Positions 1 through 8,540 of a DNA stretch of 59,073 nt are shown here, piece after piece (the first letter of the stretch is position 1; each line of letters starts with the position of its first letter). Both the position numbers and the translations under genes were made by a program. The notes under the pieces were generated by a model. That model did no database searches, had not been told where the DNA came from, and saw only the letters and a program-made list of their open reading frames with translations. The stretch lies in NCBI GenBank assembly GCA_019414265.1, contig DXMJ01000011.1, forward strand, positions 1 through 59,073, read 5' to 3'. This DNA is from Collinsella sp. GTDB taxonomy: Bacteria; Actinomycetota; Coriobacteriia; Coriobacteriales; Coriobacteriaceae.

Positions 1-303
1 CAGGGTTTGGGGCAGGCACGCCCCAACAAGAAGCTGTCCCAAAGGGGCAAGAATGGGGACTGCGGATGATTTCATGGACCGTAACGCGGCCCTTCCCAGC
101 GCGGAGCGGAACTCAGCCGGCGTGCGGCCACCGAGCGCATCGCTGCGCCTCTCCGTATTATATCGACCGATCCAGCCCCCGAGCTCCTCGATGAAGCGGG
201 CGGGGGGTCCAGTCCGACCAGTCCCGGCCGTGCCAGAACTCCTTCTTGAGCAGGCCGAAGAAGCCCTCCATCGCCGCGTTGTCCGGGCTGCAGCCCTTTG
301 CGG
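1..303 (-). pseudogene. IS3-family transposase C-terminal remnant
   Basis: Read on the minus strand, this stretch encodes the end of an IS3-type DDE integrase/transposase. Around 300-220 it reads CSPDNAAMEGFFGLLKKEFW, which holds the last catalytic acidic residue (E of KKEFW). It continues as RFIEELGGWIGRYN, then GGRTPAEFRSALG, the usual end of this family. The two halves lie in different frames, separated by one extra base in a run of six G (202-207, C on the coding strand). The N-terminal part and the first two catalytic Asp residues are missing, and the window edge cuts the other end. This is a dead transposase fragment. No clear terminal inverted repeat is visible. Confidence 0.7.
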
Positions 304-417
304 ACTGGATTGGCTACACTGATGTGGACAGTTCCGGGAGGGGCGCAAGAGACGGGAAGGCCGCGTGCGCGTTCCTGCGCGAGGGCCGCGGGGAGGGGCT
401 GCCTGGGTACGGCGCCT

Positions 418-558
418 GTCAACTCGGTCTACGTCTTTGATGACCGGGTCGTACTCAATATCAACTTCACGGATGGTGCCAAAACGGTCACCCGTGAGGA
501 AGTGTTGGGTTCGAGTGCTATGGACAATGTTCCAGCATGCTGGGATCGAACTCGCTAG
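418..558 (+). pseudogene. Large serine recombinase C-terminal remnant
   Basis: The plus strand encodes about 46 residues beginning VNSVYVFDDRVVLNINF and running through DGAKTVTREEVL. This resembles the C-terminal tail of large serine recombinases carried by integrative elements. The catalytic resolvase domain and zinc ribbon are absent, and the upstream sequence in the same frame looks unrelated. It abuts the IS3 remnant and ends inside the 3' end of the convergent DUF523 gene. The likely reading is a scar of a departed mobile element. Identification rests on a short segment only. Confidence 0.4.
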
Positions 559-979
559 CCGGAATCACACGGTACCCGTGACGCAGCAGCAGATCGACAA
601 AAACACCGTTGCCCGCTGTGAGGGCGCCGCTGAAGGTTCCGTCGTATATACGGCCTACACCACACGAAGGGCTGCGGTCCTGCAAGACACACGCAGCGAT
701 CTGGGACGGCCCGCCCGCCTGCTCGCACATATCGAGCGCGCGCTGAGCACCCTGGCGAAACTCGCGATCGACTGAGGTGCCCTCGCAGGTACGGACTTCG
801 CCGTTCACAATCTCGGACGGCTTGCGCGGTGTGGGCAAGCCACCAAAAACCTCGGGGCACACCAACAGGACCTCGGTCCCTGTGCGTTCGCACGCCTCGA
901 CCAGCTCGCGATGGTAGTTGTCGAGCCCGTTATACTTGCAGCTCTCGCCCATCAAGCAGGCACTTACCACGATCTTCAT
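518..979 (-). CDS. DUF523 family protein (2-thiouracil desulfurase-like)
   Basis: A 153-residue protein starting MKIVVSACLMGESCKYNG, the hallmark N-terminus of DUF523, with the family Cys pairs at ACLMG..C and in DRSPSCGVGRIYDG. DUF523 members include TudS-type thiouracil desulfurases that bind an Fe-S cluster, so a sulfur-removal or salvage role is plausible but not shown here. The start at 979 is chosen because GAGGAG lies 8 bases upstream and because the longer frame would begin inside the ftsH terminator hairpin. It lies downstream of ftsH in the same direction but is separated from it by that terminator. Its 3' end overlaps the recombinase remnant on the other strand. Confidence 0.85.
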   Translation of the reverse strand: MKIVVSACLMGESCKYNGLDNYHRELVEACERTGTEVLLVCPEVFGGLPTPRKPSEIVNGEVRTCEGTSVDREFRQGAQRALDMCEQAGGPSQIAACVLQDRSPSCGVGRIYDGTFSGALTAGNGVFVDLLLRHGYRVIPASEFDPSMLEHCP

Positions 980-995
980 ACAACAACTCTCCTCA

Positions 996-1036
996 CGCAA
1001 AAACGCCCCATTTGAGATGGACACTCAAATGGGGCG
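996..1036 (-). terminator. Intrinsic terminator downstream of ftsH
   Basis: A perfect 13-bp inverted repeat (CGCCCCATTTGAG at 1004-1016 and its complement at 1024-1036) has a 7-base loop. On the minus strand it is followed by a run of five T (999-1003). It sits 20 bases past the ftsH stop codon. Confidence 0.9.
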
Positions 1037-1057
1037 ATTGACACTGCGCAACTAGTA

Positions 1058-2965
1058 TTACTGCTGCTTTGGCATCAGCGGGTTCTCGCGCGTGAGGAGA
1101 TTCATAAACTCCTCGCCCGTGATCGTCTCCTTCTTGTACAGATAACGAGCCAGCTCGTGGAGCTTAAACTTGTTCTCCTTGAGGATCTGCAGGGCACGAT
1201 CGTGCGCATCCTCAATCAGCTTGGCGACAATCGCGTCCACACGCTCCGCCGTACCGGGAGCGCAGGTAAGCGACGTGTCCTGGTTGAGGTACGCGTTCTG
1301 GACGGTACCGAGCGCCATCATGCCAAACTCATCGGACATACCAAAGCGCGTCACCATGTTACGGGCGAGCTTGGTGGCCTGCTCGATGTCGTTGGCCGCA
1401 CCGGTCGTCATCTCACCAAAGATGAGCTCCTCGGCAGCACGTCCGCCGCAGTAGACGGCGAGCTTGTCCAGCACCTCCTGGCGCGTGGTCAGGAAGCGCT
1501 CGTCCTCCTCGACCTGCATGGTGTAGCCCAGAGCGCCGCTCGTGCGCGGCACGATGGTGATCTTGGTAACCGGCGCAGAGCCCTTCTGGCGGGCGGCAAC
1601 GATGGCATGGCCGATCTCGTGGTAAGAAACAACCTGCTTCTCGTGATCGGACAGCACCGTGGACTTGCGCTGCTGACCGGCGATGACGACCTCCACCGAC
1701 TCCTCAAAATCGTCCTGCGTGGCGCGCTTGCGACCCTCGCGGACGGCACGCAGGGCGCCCTCGTTGATGATATTGGCCAGGTCGGCGCCCGAGGCACCGG
1801 GCGTGGCGCGGGCAATCGCGGTCAGGTCGATCGGCGGCTGCGTCTTCACGCTCTTGGCATGCAACTCAAGAATGTTCTTACGGCCGGTCAGATCGGGCAA
1901 CTCGACGGGGATGCGGCGGTCAAAACGACCGGGGCGCAGCAGGGCCGGGTCAAGGCTGTCGGGGCGGTTGGTAGCAGCGAGAACGACAATACCCTTGTGG
2001 TTATCAAAGCCGTCCATCTCGGTCAGCAGCTGGTTGAGCGTCTGCTCGCGCTCGTCGTTGCCACTAAAGCCGCCGCCATCGCGCTTCTTGCCGATGGTAT
2101 CGATCTCATCGATAAAGACGATGCACGGGGCCTTTTCCTTGGCCTGCTTAAACAGATCGCGAACCTTAGCGGCGCCACGGCCGACGAACATCTCGACGAA
2201 CTCAGAACCAGAAATACTAAAGAACGGAACGCCCGCCTCGCCGGCAACGGCCTTGGCAAGCAGGGTCTTACCCGTACCCGGAGGGCCGACAAGGAGGGCA
2301 CCGCGCGGCAGCTTGGCGCCGATCTCCTCGTAGCGCTGCGGCTTCTCCAGAAAGTCGACGACCTCCTTGAGGGACTCCTTGGCCTCTTCCTGGCCGGCGA
2401 CATCCTTAAAGGTCACGCCCACATCCTTGGAGGCGATCACGCGAGCACCGGACTTGCCCAGTCCACCGCCGCCAAAACCACCGCCGCCAAAGTTCATCGA
2501 GGGACCGTCATCACCCATGGCCTTCTTCATGCGGCGGTTGAGCCACCAGCCAATCAGGAAGAAAATCGCCATGGGAAGAATGAGGGTGAGCAGGTAGTAG
2601 GTCATCAGACCCGAGTTCTTATCGGGAACGACCGACTCAAGCGAGGCGCCAGATTCAAGCACGCGATCGGTAAAGCCCGCGTCATTCGGCACACCGGTCG
2701 TCTTGTAGGCGATGTTCTCGTCCTCGCCCTTCTTGGTGTAATAAATCGTGTAATCGTCCGTGTTGTACTCGACCTTGTCGACACTCTTCTTATCGAGCGC
2801 TTTGACAAACGTCGAATAATCGGTCTTCGTAATCTGCTGCGTGTGACCGATGTTGGGGAACAGAACGGTCGAGAGCACGAGGTAGACGACGAAGGCGATG
2901 AGCACGTAGAGGATCATATTCCGTCTACGTTTGTTGTCATCCATCTCCATCTGCTTGAACTCCAT
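1058..2965 (-). CDS. ftsH: ATP-dependent zinc metalloprotease FtsH
   Basis: Membrane-anchored AAA+ protease of 635 residues that degrades misassembled membrane proteins and selected regulators as a hexamer. Two membrane segments (about residues 18-37 and 121-142) flank an extracytoplasmic domain. A Gly-rich linker follows, then Walker A GPPGTGKT (227-234), Walker B CIVFIDEID (281-289), the second region of homology with RPGRFDRR, and the zinc motif HEIGH (449-453; HEAGH in most homologues). No convincing ribosome site precedes the first ATG. GGAG just upstream of the ATG codons at 2950 and 2944 could make one of these the true start. It has its own terminator downstream and lies divergently from the adenosyltransferase gene. 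Confidence 0.97.
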   Translation of the reverse strand: MEFKQMEMDDNKRRRNMILYVLIAFVVYLVLSTVLFPNIGHTQQITKTDYSTFVKALDKKSVDKVEYNTDDYTIYYTKKGEDENIAYKTTGVPNDAGFTDRVLESGASLESVVPDKNSGLMTYYLLTLILPMAIFFLIGWWLNRRMKKAMGDDGPSMNFGGGGFGGGGLGKSGARVIASKDVGVTFKDVAGQEEAKESLKEVVDFLEKPQRYEEIGAKLPRGALLVGPPGTGKTLLAKAVAGEAGVPFFSISGSEFVEMFVGRGAAKVRDLFKQAKEKAPCIVFIDEIDTIGKKRDGGGFSGNDEREQTLNQLLTEMDGFDNHKGIVVLAATNRPDSLDPALLRPGRFDRRIPVELPDLTGRKNILELHAKSVKTQPPIDLTAIARATPGASGADLANIINEGALRAVREGRKRATQDDFEESVEVVIAGQQRKSTVLSDHEKQVVSYHEIGHAIVAARQKGSAPVTKITIVPRTSGALGYTMQVEEDERFLTTRQEVLDKLAVYCGGRAAEELIFGEMTTGAANDIEQATKLARNMVTRFGMSDEFGMMALGTVQNAYLNQDTSLTCAPGTAERVDAIVAKLIEDAHDRALQILKENKFKLHELARYLYKKETITGEEFMNLLTRENPLMPKQQ

Positions 2966-3042
2966 CTACTGGGGTTGATAATGCTATCTAGAATACCCAA
3001 CCCGAACGGCGATAAACCGACGCCTGGCACGAAAGGACAGAG

Positions 3043-3528
3043 ATGGCATCACTGGAAGTCGGCAAGGTTCAAATCTATACGGGCGACGGCAAGGGCAAGA
3101 CGACGGCTGCGCTGGGGCTCGCGCTGCGCGCCACGGGCTATGGACTTAACGTGCTCATGCTTCAGTTTGCCAAGAAGCTGCACTGCGCCGAACATGACGC
3201 AGCACCTCGATTGGGGCTACGCATCGTACAAGCCAATCGCGATACGCCCGAAGCCTGTGCCGTACAGATCATGGAGCTGGCGCGCGAGCAGATTTGCCAG
3301 GTCGACGTGCTGATCTTGGATGAGCTGGGGGAAGCCATGCGACGGGGCTTTGTAACGCGCGAAGATGTCGAAGCATTGATCGCGATGAAACCGACCACCA
3401 CGGAGCTCGTGCTCACCGGCCGCGGCTTGCTGCCCCTCGCCGACCTTGCCGACCTAGTAACCGAAATGCGCCCCGTCAAATACTACTTCGACGAAGGCCT
3501 CCTAGCCCGCCAAGGCATCGAATACTAA
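3043..3528 (+). CDS. cobO: Cob(I)yrinic acid a,c-diamide adenosyltransferase (CobA/CobO/BtuR)
   Basis: A 161-residue CobA-type corrinoid adenosyltransferase that transfers the adenosyl group of ATP to reduced corrinoid, making coenzyme B12 forms. The P-loop is GDGKGKTT (14-21). Other family signatures are LQFAKK, DVLILDELGEAMRRG and the C-terminal ARQGIEY. It is slightly short for the family. A ribosome site (AAAGGA) lies 7 bases upstream of the ATG. No other cobalamin gene is visible in the window, so it may serve salvage rather than de novo synthesis. It is one of the few plus-strand genes in the core region. Confidence 0.92.
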   Translation: MASLEVGKVQIYTGDGKGKTTAALGLALRATGYGLNVLMLQFAKKLHCAEHDAAPRLGLRIVQANRDTPEACAVQIMELAREQICQVDVLILDELGEAMRRGFVTREDVEALIAMKPTTTELVLTGRGLLPLADLADLVTEMRPVKYYFDEGLLARQGIEY

Positions 3529-3613
3529 TTGATCCGAAGGGGACGAAGGAAAACGAATCATCGACATCACGACGAAGAGCAATGAGCCGTTTTCCTCCGC
3601 CCCCCAGGGATCA

Positions 3614-4963
3614 TTAGGCAGTGGCGCGGCCTAGCCAGTTGCCGCTGTGGTGGTAGACGGTAAACATCGTGGCGGTTATTACCCAGGTTACGGGGTAGAC
3701 CAGCAGCAGATGCTCGAGCGAGGGGTCGAGCGGCATAATCGCGAACACCCACGCCACGCGGAGCACGACCGTGCCGAATATCGTGAGCATCATAGGCTGG
3801 AAGCTCACGCCAGCGCCGCGGATGGAGCCGGACGCGTTTTCGATAATCGAGAAGATCGCGTAGAACGGCGCGATGAAATGAAGAATCGTCATGGTGTAGG
3901 TCGAAATCGCGGCATCGTCGATAAACAAACGCGAAAGCGGGCCCGAAAACACCAGCAGCACGGCAGACAGGCCACCGATAAGCACAAATGAAAGCACGAG
4001 CGAGGTGTGATATCCCTTTCGCATGCGATCGTAATTGCGCGCACCAAAGTTCTGCGCCGAGAACGTAGTGATCGACACACCAAGCGCCTCGGTCACCATC
4101 CAGATAATGCCGTCCAGGCGGCCGGAAAGGCCCCAAGCGGTCGTGACATCGGCTCCAAACGAGTTAACCGACACCTGAATCAAAACGTTGGAGATCGAAT
4201 ACGCCGCAGACTGAACGCCCAGCGGCAAACCGCACGAAAGCATGCTCTTGCAAATGCCGCGATCAATACCGAGCTTGGATAGCGACAACCGCCACGCCCC
4301 CGGAGCGCGCATCATGCGGATCACAATCATCGTGGCATTGGTGCAGATAGTCAGCGCCACCGCGATGCCGCAGCCCAGCGCTTCCATGTGCAGCACGGCG
4401 ACAAAGAGAATGTCGAGCGCCACGTTGACGAAGCAGCCGGAGGCAATAATGACCGCCGGACCGCGCGTGTCGCCCACGGCGCGCAACAACGCCGTCCCCA
4501 TATTGAGCAGCAACGCCGCAAACATGGCGGCAAAGTAGCAACGGGCATACGCCACACCCTCGGCCAACAGCTCATGCGGTGTATTCATCAGCACAAGCAT
4601 CGGCTCGACAAACACCATGCCCAGAATGGAAATGACAATGCCGCCCACCAGCGCGAGCGTCATGGCCGTATGGACCGATCGGCTCAGGCACTCGTCATCG
4701 TGCTGGCCAAAAAACTGGCCCGTAATGACCGCACAGCCAGCACCCACACCGACGCAAAAACCAATGCAGAGCTCCGTGAGCACCATCGTGGCCTGAATGC
4801 CGCCCAGCGCGAGCTTGCCGCCAAACTGACCGACGATATAGGTACCGATAAGCGTGTAAGCCTGCTGAAAAAACGAGCTAAAGAAGATAGGGACGCACAG
4901 CGACAGCAGCTGCTGCCAAATAACGCCCTGCGTTACATCGATAGCCGTAGATTTCTTAGCCAC
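3614..4963 (-). CDS. MATE family efflux transporter
   Basis: A 449-residue polytopic inner-membrane protein with about twelve hydrophobic segments in two related halves, the MATE (multi antimicrobial extrusion) layout. Such proteins export drugs or metabolites in exchange for Na+ or H+. The start is a GTG at 4963, supported by GGGGAGGG immediately upstream; the protein begins VAKKSTAIDVTQGVIW. Family features include PIFFSSFFQQAYTLIGTYIVGQ near the start and QNFGARNYDRM at the beginning of the second half. The substrate cannot be told from sequence. It stands alone, with 125 bases of noncoding DNA upstream. Confidence 0.92.
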   Translation of the reverse strand: MAKKSTAIDVTQGVIWQQLLSLCVPIFFSSFFQQAYTLIGTYIVGQFGGKLALGGIQATMVLTELCIGFCVGVGAGCAVITGQFFGQHDDECLSRSVHTAMTLALVGGIVISILGMVFVEPMLVLMNTPHELLAEGVAYARCYFAAMFAALLLNMGTALLRAVGDTRGPAVIIASGCFVNVALDILFVAVLHMEALGCGIAVALTICTNATMIVIRMMRAPGAWRLSLSKLGIDRGICKSMLSCGLPLGVQSAAYSISNVLIQVSVNSFGADVTTAWGLSGRLDGIIWMVTEALGVSITTFSAQNFGARNYDRMRKGYHTSLVLSFVLIGGLSAVLLVFSGPLSRLFIDDAAISTYTMTILHFIAPFYAIFSIIENASGSIRGAGVSFQPMMLTIFGTVVLRVAWVFAIMPLDPSLEHLLLVYPVTWVITATMFTVYHHSGNWLGRATA

Positions 4964-5088
4964 ACGCCCTCCCCACTAGCGTACGTCAGACAACAAAACG
5001 GCAATTTAAGACCAAAGCCAATACCAGCTTAGCACCGACCGGTATCGGCCGAGACACCCCGAACCAGAGCCCAGTGCGAATTAATTGC

Positions 5089-6003
5089 CTAGTGATACAG
5101 CCCCGGCTGGTAGTGGTACTCGTTGCTCACATGCGGGCACAGCTGCCAAAAGGCGACAGCACTTGCCGCGGCCACGTTAAGCGAATCGACCCCGTGTGCC
5201 ATTGGAATACGCACGGCGCGGTCGCAGCCTGCAATGGTCTTGGCGCCCAAGCCAGCACCCTCGGTGCCCATAAAGATTGCCAGGCGGTCAATCTCCTGCA
5301 GCACGGGATCGTCCAGCGACACCGAATCATCCGTCAACGCCATGGCGGCACACGAAAAGCCGGCATCGTGCAGCGCCGCCAGCCCATCATGCGGCCATAC
5401 GCGCGCCTCGCTGCCAATGCGCGTCCAGGGCACCTGGAACACCGTGCCCATGCTCACACGGGCCGAGCGACGGTACAGCGGATCGCAGCAAGTGGGGCTC
5501 ACCAAAATACCATCGACGTTCAGCGCAGCCGCCGAGCGGAAAATCGCGCCGACGTTGGTGTGGTCGACAATGCCCTCGAGCACGCACACGCGCACCGGGC
5601 GCTCCCCCGCCGCATCGACGACGCCACCCAAGAACTCGGCTACCGGAATCTGACGTGGACGACGGAATGCCGCGAGCGCACCGCGCGTCACATTGAAGCC
5701 CGTCAGCTGCTCCATGAGCTCCATGGAGGCAACGAACACAGGAACCGGACCCGCGCCCTCGCGCACAACCAGGCGCTCAAACAGCGGCACCATCTGATCG
5801 AGCCAGCGTTCGCCCAAAAGAAAGCTCACCGGCTCGTATCCGGCGCGCACCGCGCGCTCGATAACCTTGGAACTCTCGGCGATAAAGATGCCCTTTTGCG
5901 GCTCCAGCACGCAGCGCAGCTCGCGCTCGGTCAGTCGCACGTAGGCATCGAGCCGCTCGTCCTCGAGCGAATCAATTCGCAGCACCTCAACGGCATCAGT
6001 CAT
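5089..6003 (-). CDS. TrmH (SpoU) family RNA methyltransferase
   Basis: SPOUT-fold rRNA/tRNA 2'-O-ribose methyltransferase of about 304 residues. An N-terminal substrate-binding part (LTERELRCVLEPQKGIFIAESSKVIERAV) precedes the catalytic knot domain. The three SpoU motifs are visible: NVGAIFRSAAALNVDGILV, IFMGTEGAGL and IPMAHGVDSLNVAAASAVAFW. The start at 6003 (MTDAVEVLR) fits the family better. An in-frame ATG at 6036 is possible but lacks a ribosome site, and an AAGAAGG lies 15 bases before the chosen start. The target nucleotide is unknown. Confidence 0.9.
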   Translation of the reverse strand: MTDAVEVLRIDSLEDERLDAYVRLTERELRCVLEPQKGIFIAESSKVIERAVRAGYEPVSFLLGERWLDQMVPLFERLVVREGAGPVPVFVASMELMEQLTGFNVTRGALAAFRRPRQIPVAEFLGGVVDAAGERPVRVCVLEGIVDHTNVGAIFRSAAALNVDGILVSPTCCDPLYRRSARVSMGTVFQVPWTRIGSEARVWPHDGLAALHDAGFSCAAMALTDDSVSLDDPVLQEIDRLAIFMGTEGAGLGAKTIAGCDRAVRIPMAHGVDSLNVAAASAVAFWQLCPHVSNEYHYQPGLYH

Positions 6004-6112
6004 AGCAGCCAGCCCGCACCCTTCTTTACAGCACATCTATACCAAACGAGGCGACGCTAAGCGCCGCCCCATGCATTCAAACAACCCGATGATACCGTTC
6101 ACGCCAGACGAT

Positions 6113-6631
6113 TTACGCATCAACGCGACGATACGTCACGAACTCATAATCGACGCCCTCGTCGCCCTCGCCCGAGGCAATCGTGGCAGCACCGCCACGC
6201 CGCGCAATCTCCCACGCGGGATCGGCATCCAGATCGGGAAAGTACGTATCCACGTCATGCACGCAATGGTTATGCGTGACCTCGGCCTCGGCGCAATACG
6301 GCAAAAACTGCCGATACACCTCGCCACCACCGATCACCCACGCAACGGGCTCATCGGCCACGGCGGCCAAGGCCTCGTCAACGCTATGCACCACGTCGAC
6401 ACCCTCGGGCGCAAAGCCTTGGTCGCGCGTGAGCACAATGTTGCGGCGATTCTTGAGCGGACGCCCGCCGGGAAAACTTAGCAGCGTCTTGCGTCCCATA
6501 ATGACCGGGCAGCCTTTGGTGCACGCCACAAAATGACGCATGTCGGCGCGATTGGACACGACCATGTCACCCTCGCACCCAATACCCCAGTCATCGCACA
6601 CGGCGACAATAGCGGAAAGCATACACGTCAT
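6113..6631 (-). CDS. folA: Dihydrofolate reductase
   Basis: NADPH-dependent reduction of dihydrofolate to tetrahydrofolate, closing the cycle opened by the thyA product upstream. Family motifs visible are AIVAVCDDWGIG, PVIMGRKTLLSFPG, NIVLTRD and WVIGGGEVYRQFLP. The gene follows thyA directly; the first possible codon (GTG at 6640) touches the thyA stop. I chose the ATG at 6631 because the AGGTG in the thyA stop region sits at ribosome-site distance. An ATG at 6622 is also possible. The two genes are clearly one transcription unit. Confidence 0.93.
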   Translation of the reverse strand: MTCMLSAIVAVCDDWGIGCEGDMVVSNRADMRHFVACTKGCPVIMGRKTLLSFPGGRPLKNRRNIVLTRDQGFAPEGVDVVHSVDEALAAVADEPVAWVIGGGEVYRQFLPYCAEAEVTHNHCVHDVDTYFPDLDADPAWEIARRGGAATIASGEGDEGVDYEFVTYRRVDA

Positions 6632-6640
6632 GCACGTCAC

Positions 6641-7489
6641 CTACACCGCAATGGGGATGTTCTTGACCTGCGGACCGTGCTCATAGCCCTCGATGATCAG
6701 ATCATCGGTCGTAAACGCATAGAAGTCATGCACATCGGGGTTGAGCGTTACCTTAGGCGCGGCAAACTGCGGACGCTCGATAAGATCGCGGACGATATCG
6801 ACATGACGGTCGTAAATGTGGGCATCGGCGATCACATGCAGGAGCTCGCCAGCGATCATATCGACCGACTGCGCGACCATCATCAGCAAAATGGCGTACT
6901 GGCACACATTCCAGTTGTTCGCAGCCAAAATATCCTGGCTGCGCTGGTTGAGAATCATGTTGAGCGTCGGTTTGTCATCCTGCGGGCGCTGCGTCACGTT
7001 ATACGTCACACTGTAGGCGCACGGATACAGGTGCATCTCGGACAGGTCACTAAACACATAGGTGTTCGTCATGATGCGGCGGCTGTACGGCGTGTTCTTA
7101 AGGTCGTACAGCACACGATCCATCTGATCGAAGTCACCCTCGGCATAATGGCTCTTCTGCCCAATCTGATACCCGTAGGCCTTGCCGATGGAGCCAGTCT
7201 CGTCGGCCCACTCATCCCAAATATGGCTGTTGAGGTCATGCACGTTATTGGACTTCTTTTGATAGATCCACAGGATCTCATCCATGGCAGATTTGAGGGC
7301 CGTACGACGCAGGGTAAGCGCCGGAAACTCCTCACGCAGGTCGTAGCGGGCCGTGACGCCAAAGTTTTTAATGGTATAGGCAGGGGTGCCGTCCTCCCAC
7401 ACCGGGCGGACCTTTTGGCCCTCGGTGGTGGTGCCATGGTCCAGAATATCGCGGCACATGGTTACAAACTGTTGATCAGCCTTGCTCAT
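6641..7489 (-). CDS. thyA: Thymidylate synthase
   Basis: Classical ThyA of 282 residues, converting dUMP and methylene-tetrahydrofolate to dTMP and dihydrofolate. Visible signatures are the catalytic Cys in LYPCAYSVTYNV (PCAYS instead of the commoner PPCH), the folate/phosphate segment QRSQDILAANNWNVCQYA, and IADAHIYDRHVDIV near the C-terminus. The start at 7489 has GGAGG 6 bases upstream. A much longer open frame continues upstream but has no support. It is coupled to folA. Confidence 0.95.
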   Translation of the reverse strand: MSKADQQFVTMCRDILDHGTTTEGQKVRPVWEDGTPAYTIKNFGVTARYDLREEFPALTLRRTALKSAMDEILWIYQKKSNNVHDLNSHIWDEWADETGSIGKAYGYQIGQKSHYAEGDFDQMDRVLYDLKNTPYSRRIMTNTYVFSDLSEMHLYPCAYSVTYNVTQRPQDDKPTLNMILNQRSQDILAANNWNVCQYAILLMMVAQSVDMIAGELLHVIADAHIYDRHVDIVRDLIERPQFAAPKVTLNPDVHDFYAFTTDDLIIEGYEHGPQVKNIPIAV

Positions 7490-7572
7490 TGACCCTCCTG
7501 TCAGTCGCCTACAAGCGAGATTCATTGTAGCCCAGGCGCACGCGGCCCCACAGCCCAAACATAAGCCCTCGT

Positions 7573-7642
7573 TTTCTGGCATATGCCAGAAATTCCTTGC
7601 GTATATCTGCGCGTTCGTTATTCTATTGTTGACATATGTCAG
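7573..7642 (+). promoter_or_regulatory. Two palindromic operators flanking a promoter of the DUF134/NifX gene
   Basis: The first site is a perfect 20-bp palindrome at 7573-7592, TTTCTGGCATATGCCAGAAA. The second is a 12-bp perfect palindrome, TGACATATGTCA, at 7630-7641. Both share the core TGNCATATGNCA, and their centres are 53 bases apart, close to five helical turns. Between them lies a possible promoter, TTGCGT (7597-7602), 16 bases, TATTCT (7619-7624). The second palindrome covers the expected transcription start. The downstream product has a DNA-binding DUF134 domain, so autoregulation is the natural inference. Confidence 0.7.
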
Positions 7643-7655
7643 ATAAGGAGAGCAC

Positions 7656-8420
7656 ATGGCAGGAAGACGCGAGAAACTGCGACGCGTTGGGATTATCCCC
7701 GAATATCGCGGCTTTACCCCCGACGGCCTAGCCAGTGGTGACGCCATCGACATGACGGTCGACGAACTCGAGGTGCTGCGCCTGTGCGACCTGGAAGGCC
7801 TTAACCAAGAGACAGTCGCGCAGCAGATGGGCATCGCGCGCGCCACGGTGGCGGCTATTTGCAGCCGCGCGCATCGCAAGGTGGCAAACGCGCTGGTCAA
7901 TGGTCGGGCGCTCATCATCGAAGGCGGCAATATCGCGTACTCCCCCGTCACCACGACAACGGCCGCATGGCCAGCAAAGGAGGTCGGCACCATGAGGGTG
8001 GCAACCACGTACGACAACGGCAACATCTTTATGCACTTTGGCCGCAGCGAGCAGTTCAAGATCTACGACATTCAGGACGGCAAGGTACTCAACGAGCAGG
8101 TCGTGGGCACCGGCGGCACCGGCCACGGTGCCCTTGCGGGCCTGCTCGCCAACGGCGGCGTGGACACGCTCATCTGCGGCGGCATCGGCGGTGGCGCTAT
8201 CAACGCGCTTGCCCAAGCCGGCATCACGGTATACGCAGGTGCCCAAGGCAGCTGCGACGCTTGCGTCGAGGCCCTTATCGCCGGCACGCTCGCACAGAAC
8301 AGCGAGGCCACGTGCGGCTGCCACGGCCACGACCACGACCACGCCCACGAACATGGCGAGTCCTGCAGCTGCCACGACCATCACGAGCACGAGGGCCACG
8401 AGGGCTGCGGCTGCCACTAA
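7656..8420 (+). CDS. DUF134 DNA-binding domain fused to a NifX/NifB-type cofactor-binding domain with a His/Cys-rich tail
   Basis: A 254-residue fusion. Residues 1-90 are a DUF134 domain with a helix-turn-helix (LNQETVAQQMGIARATVAAICSRAHRKV, about 53-80). Residues 112-215 are a dinitrogenase iron-molybdenum cofactor-type domain (MRVATTYDNGNIFMHFGRSEQFKIYDI through GGGAINALAQAGITVYAG). From about 222 there is a tail of alternating His, Cys, Asp and Glu that looks metal-binding. The two domains are often separate neighbouring genes. Fusion plus tail suggests a metal- or cluster-responsive regulator. AAGGAG precedes the ATG. No nitrogenase gene is nearby, so nitrogen fixation is not implied. Confidence 0.88.
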   Translation: MAGRREKLRRVGIIPEYRGFTPDGLASGDAIDMTVDELEVLRLCDLEGLNQETVAQQMGIARATVAAICSRAHRKVANALVNGRALIIEGGNIAYSPVTTTTAAWPAKEVGTMRVATTYDNGNIFMHFGRSEQFKIYDIQDGKVLNEQVVGTGGTGHGALAGLLANGGVDTLICGGIGGGAINALAQAGITVYAGAQGSCDACVEALIAGTLAQNSEATCGCHGHDHDHAHEHGESCSCHDHHEHEGHEGCGCH

Positions 8421-8483
8421 CGGCACGGCACCGCGAGCTCGGGGCGCGACGCTGAACGCAACCCAACAATCAAAGCCAACAAC

Positions 8484-8515
8484 AAAGGCCACCCGGTAGC
8501 TTCCGAGTGGCCTTT
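8484..8515. terminator. Bidirectional intrinsic terminator between DUF134/NifX gene and ffh
   Basis: Convergent genes end on either side of a hairpin with arms AAAGGCCAC (8484-8492) and GTGGCCTTT (8507-8515). The loop-proximal CCGG/TTCCG can extend the stem. The T and A tracts in the arms let it act for both strands. Confidence 0.75.
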
Positions 8516-8540
8516 GCCATATCAAGCTGGAATTACAGCT

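Noticed and set aside
1157..3313. Very long open frame (718 codons) on the plus strand opposite ftsH
   Set aside because: It is a by-product of GC-rich codon use in ftsH; no ribosome site, Ala/Arg/Leu-rich low-complexity translation, no family resemblance.
8300..8420. Tandem repeat or CRISPR-like array in the GACCAC-rich stretch
   Set aside because: It encodes the His/Asp/Cys tail of the DUF134/NifX protein; spacing is irregular and codon-based.
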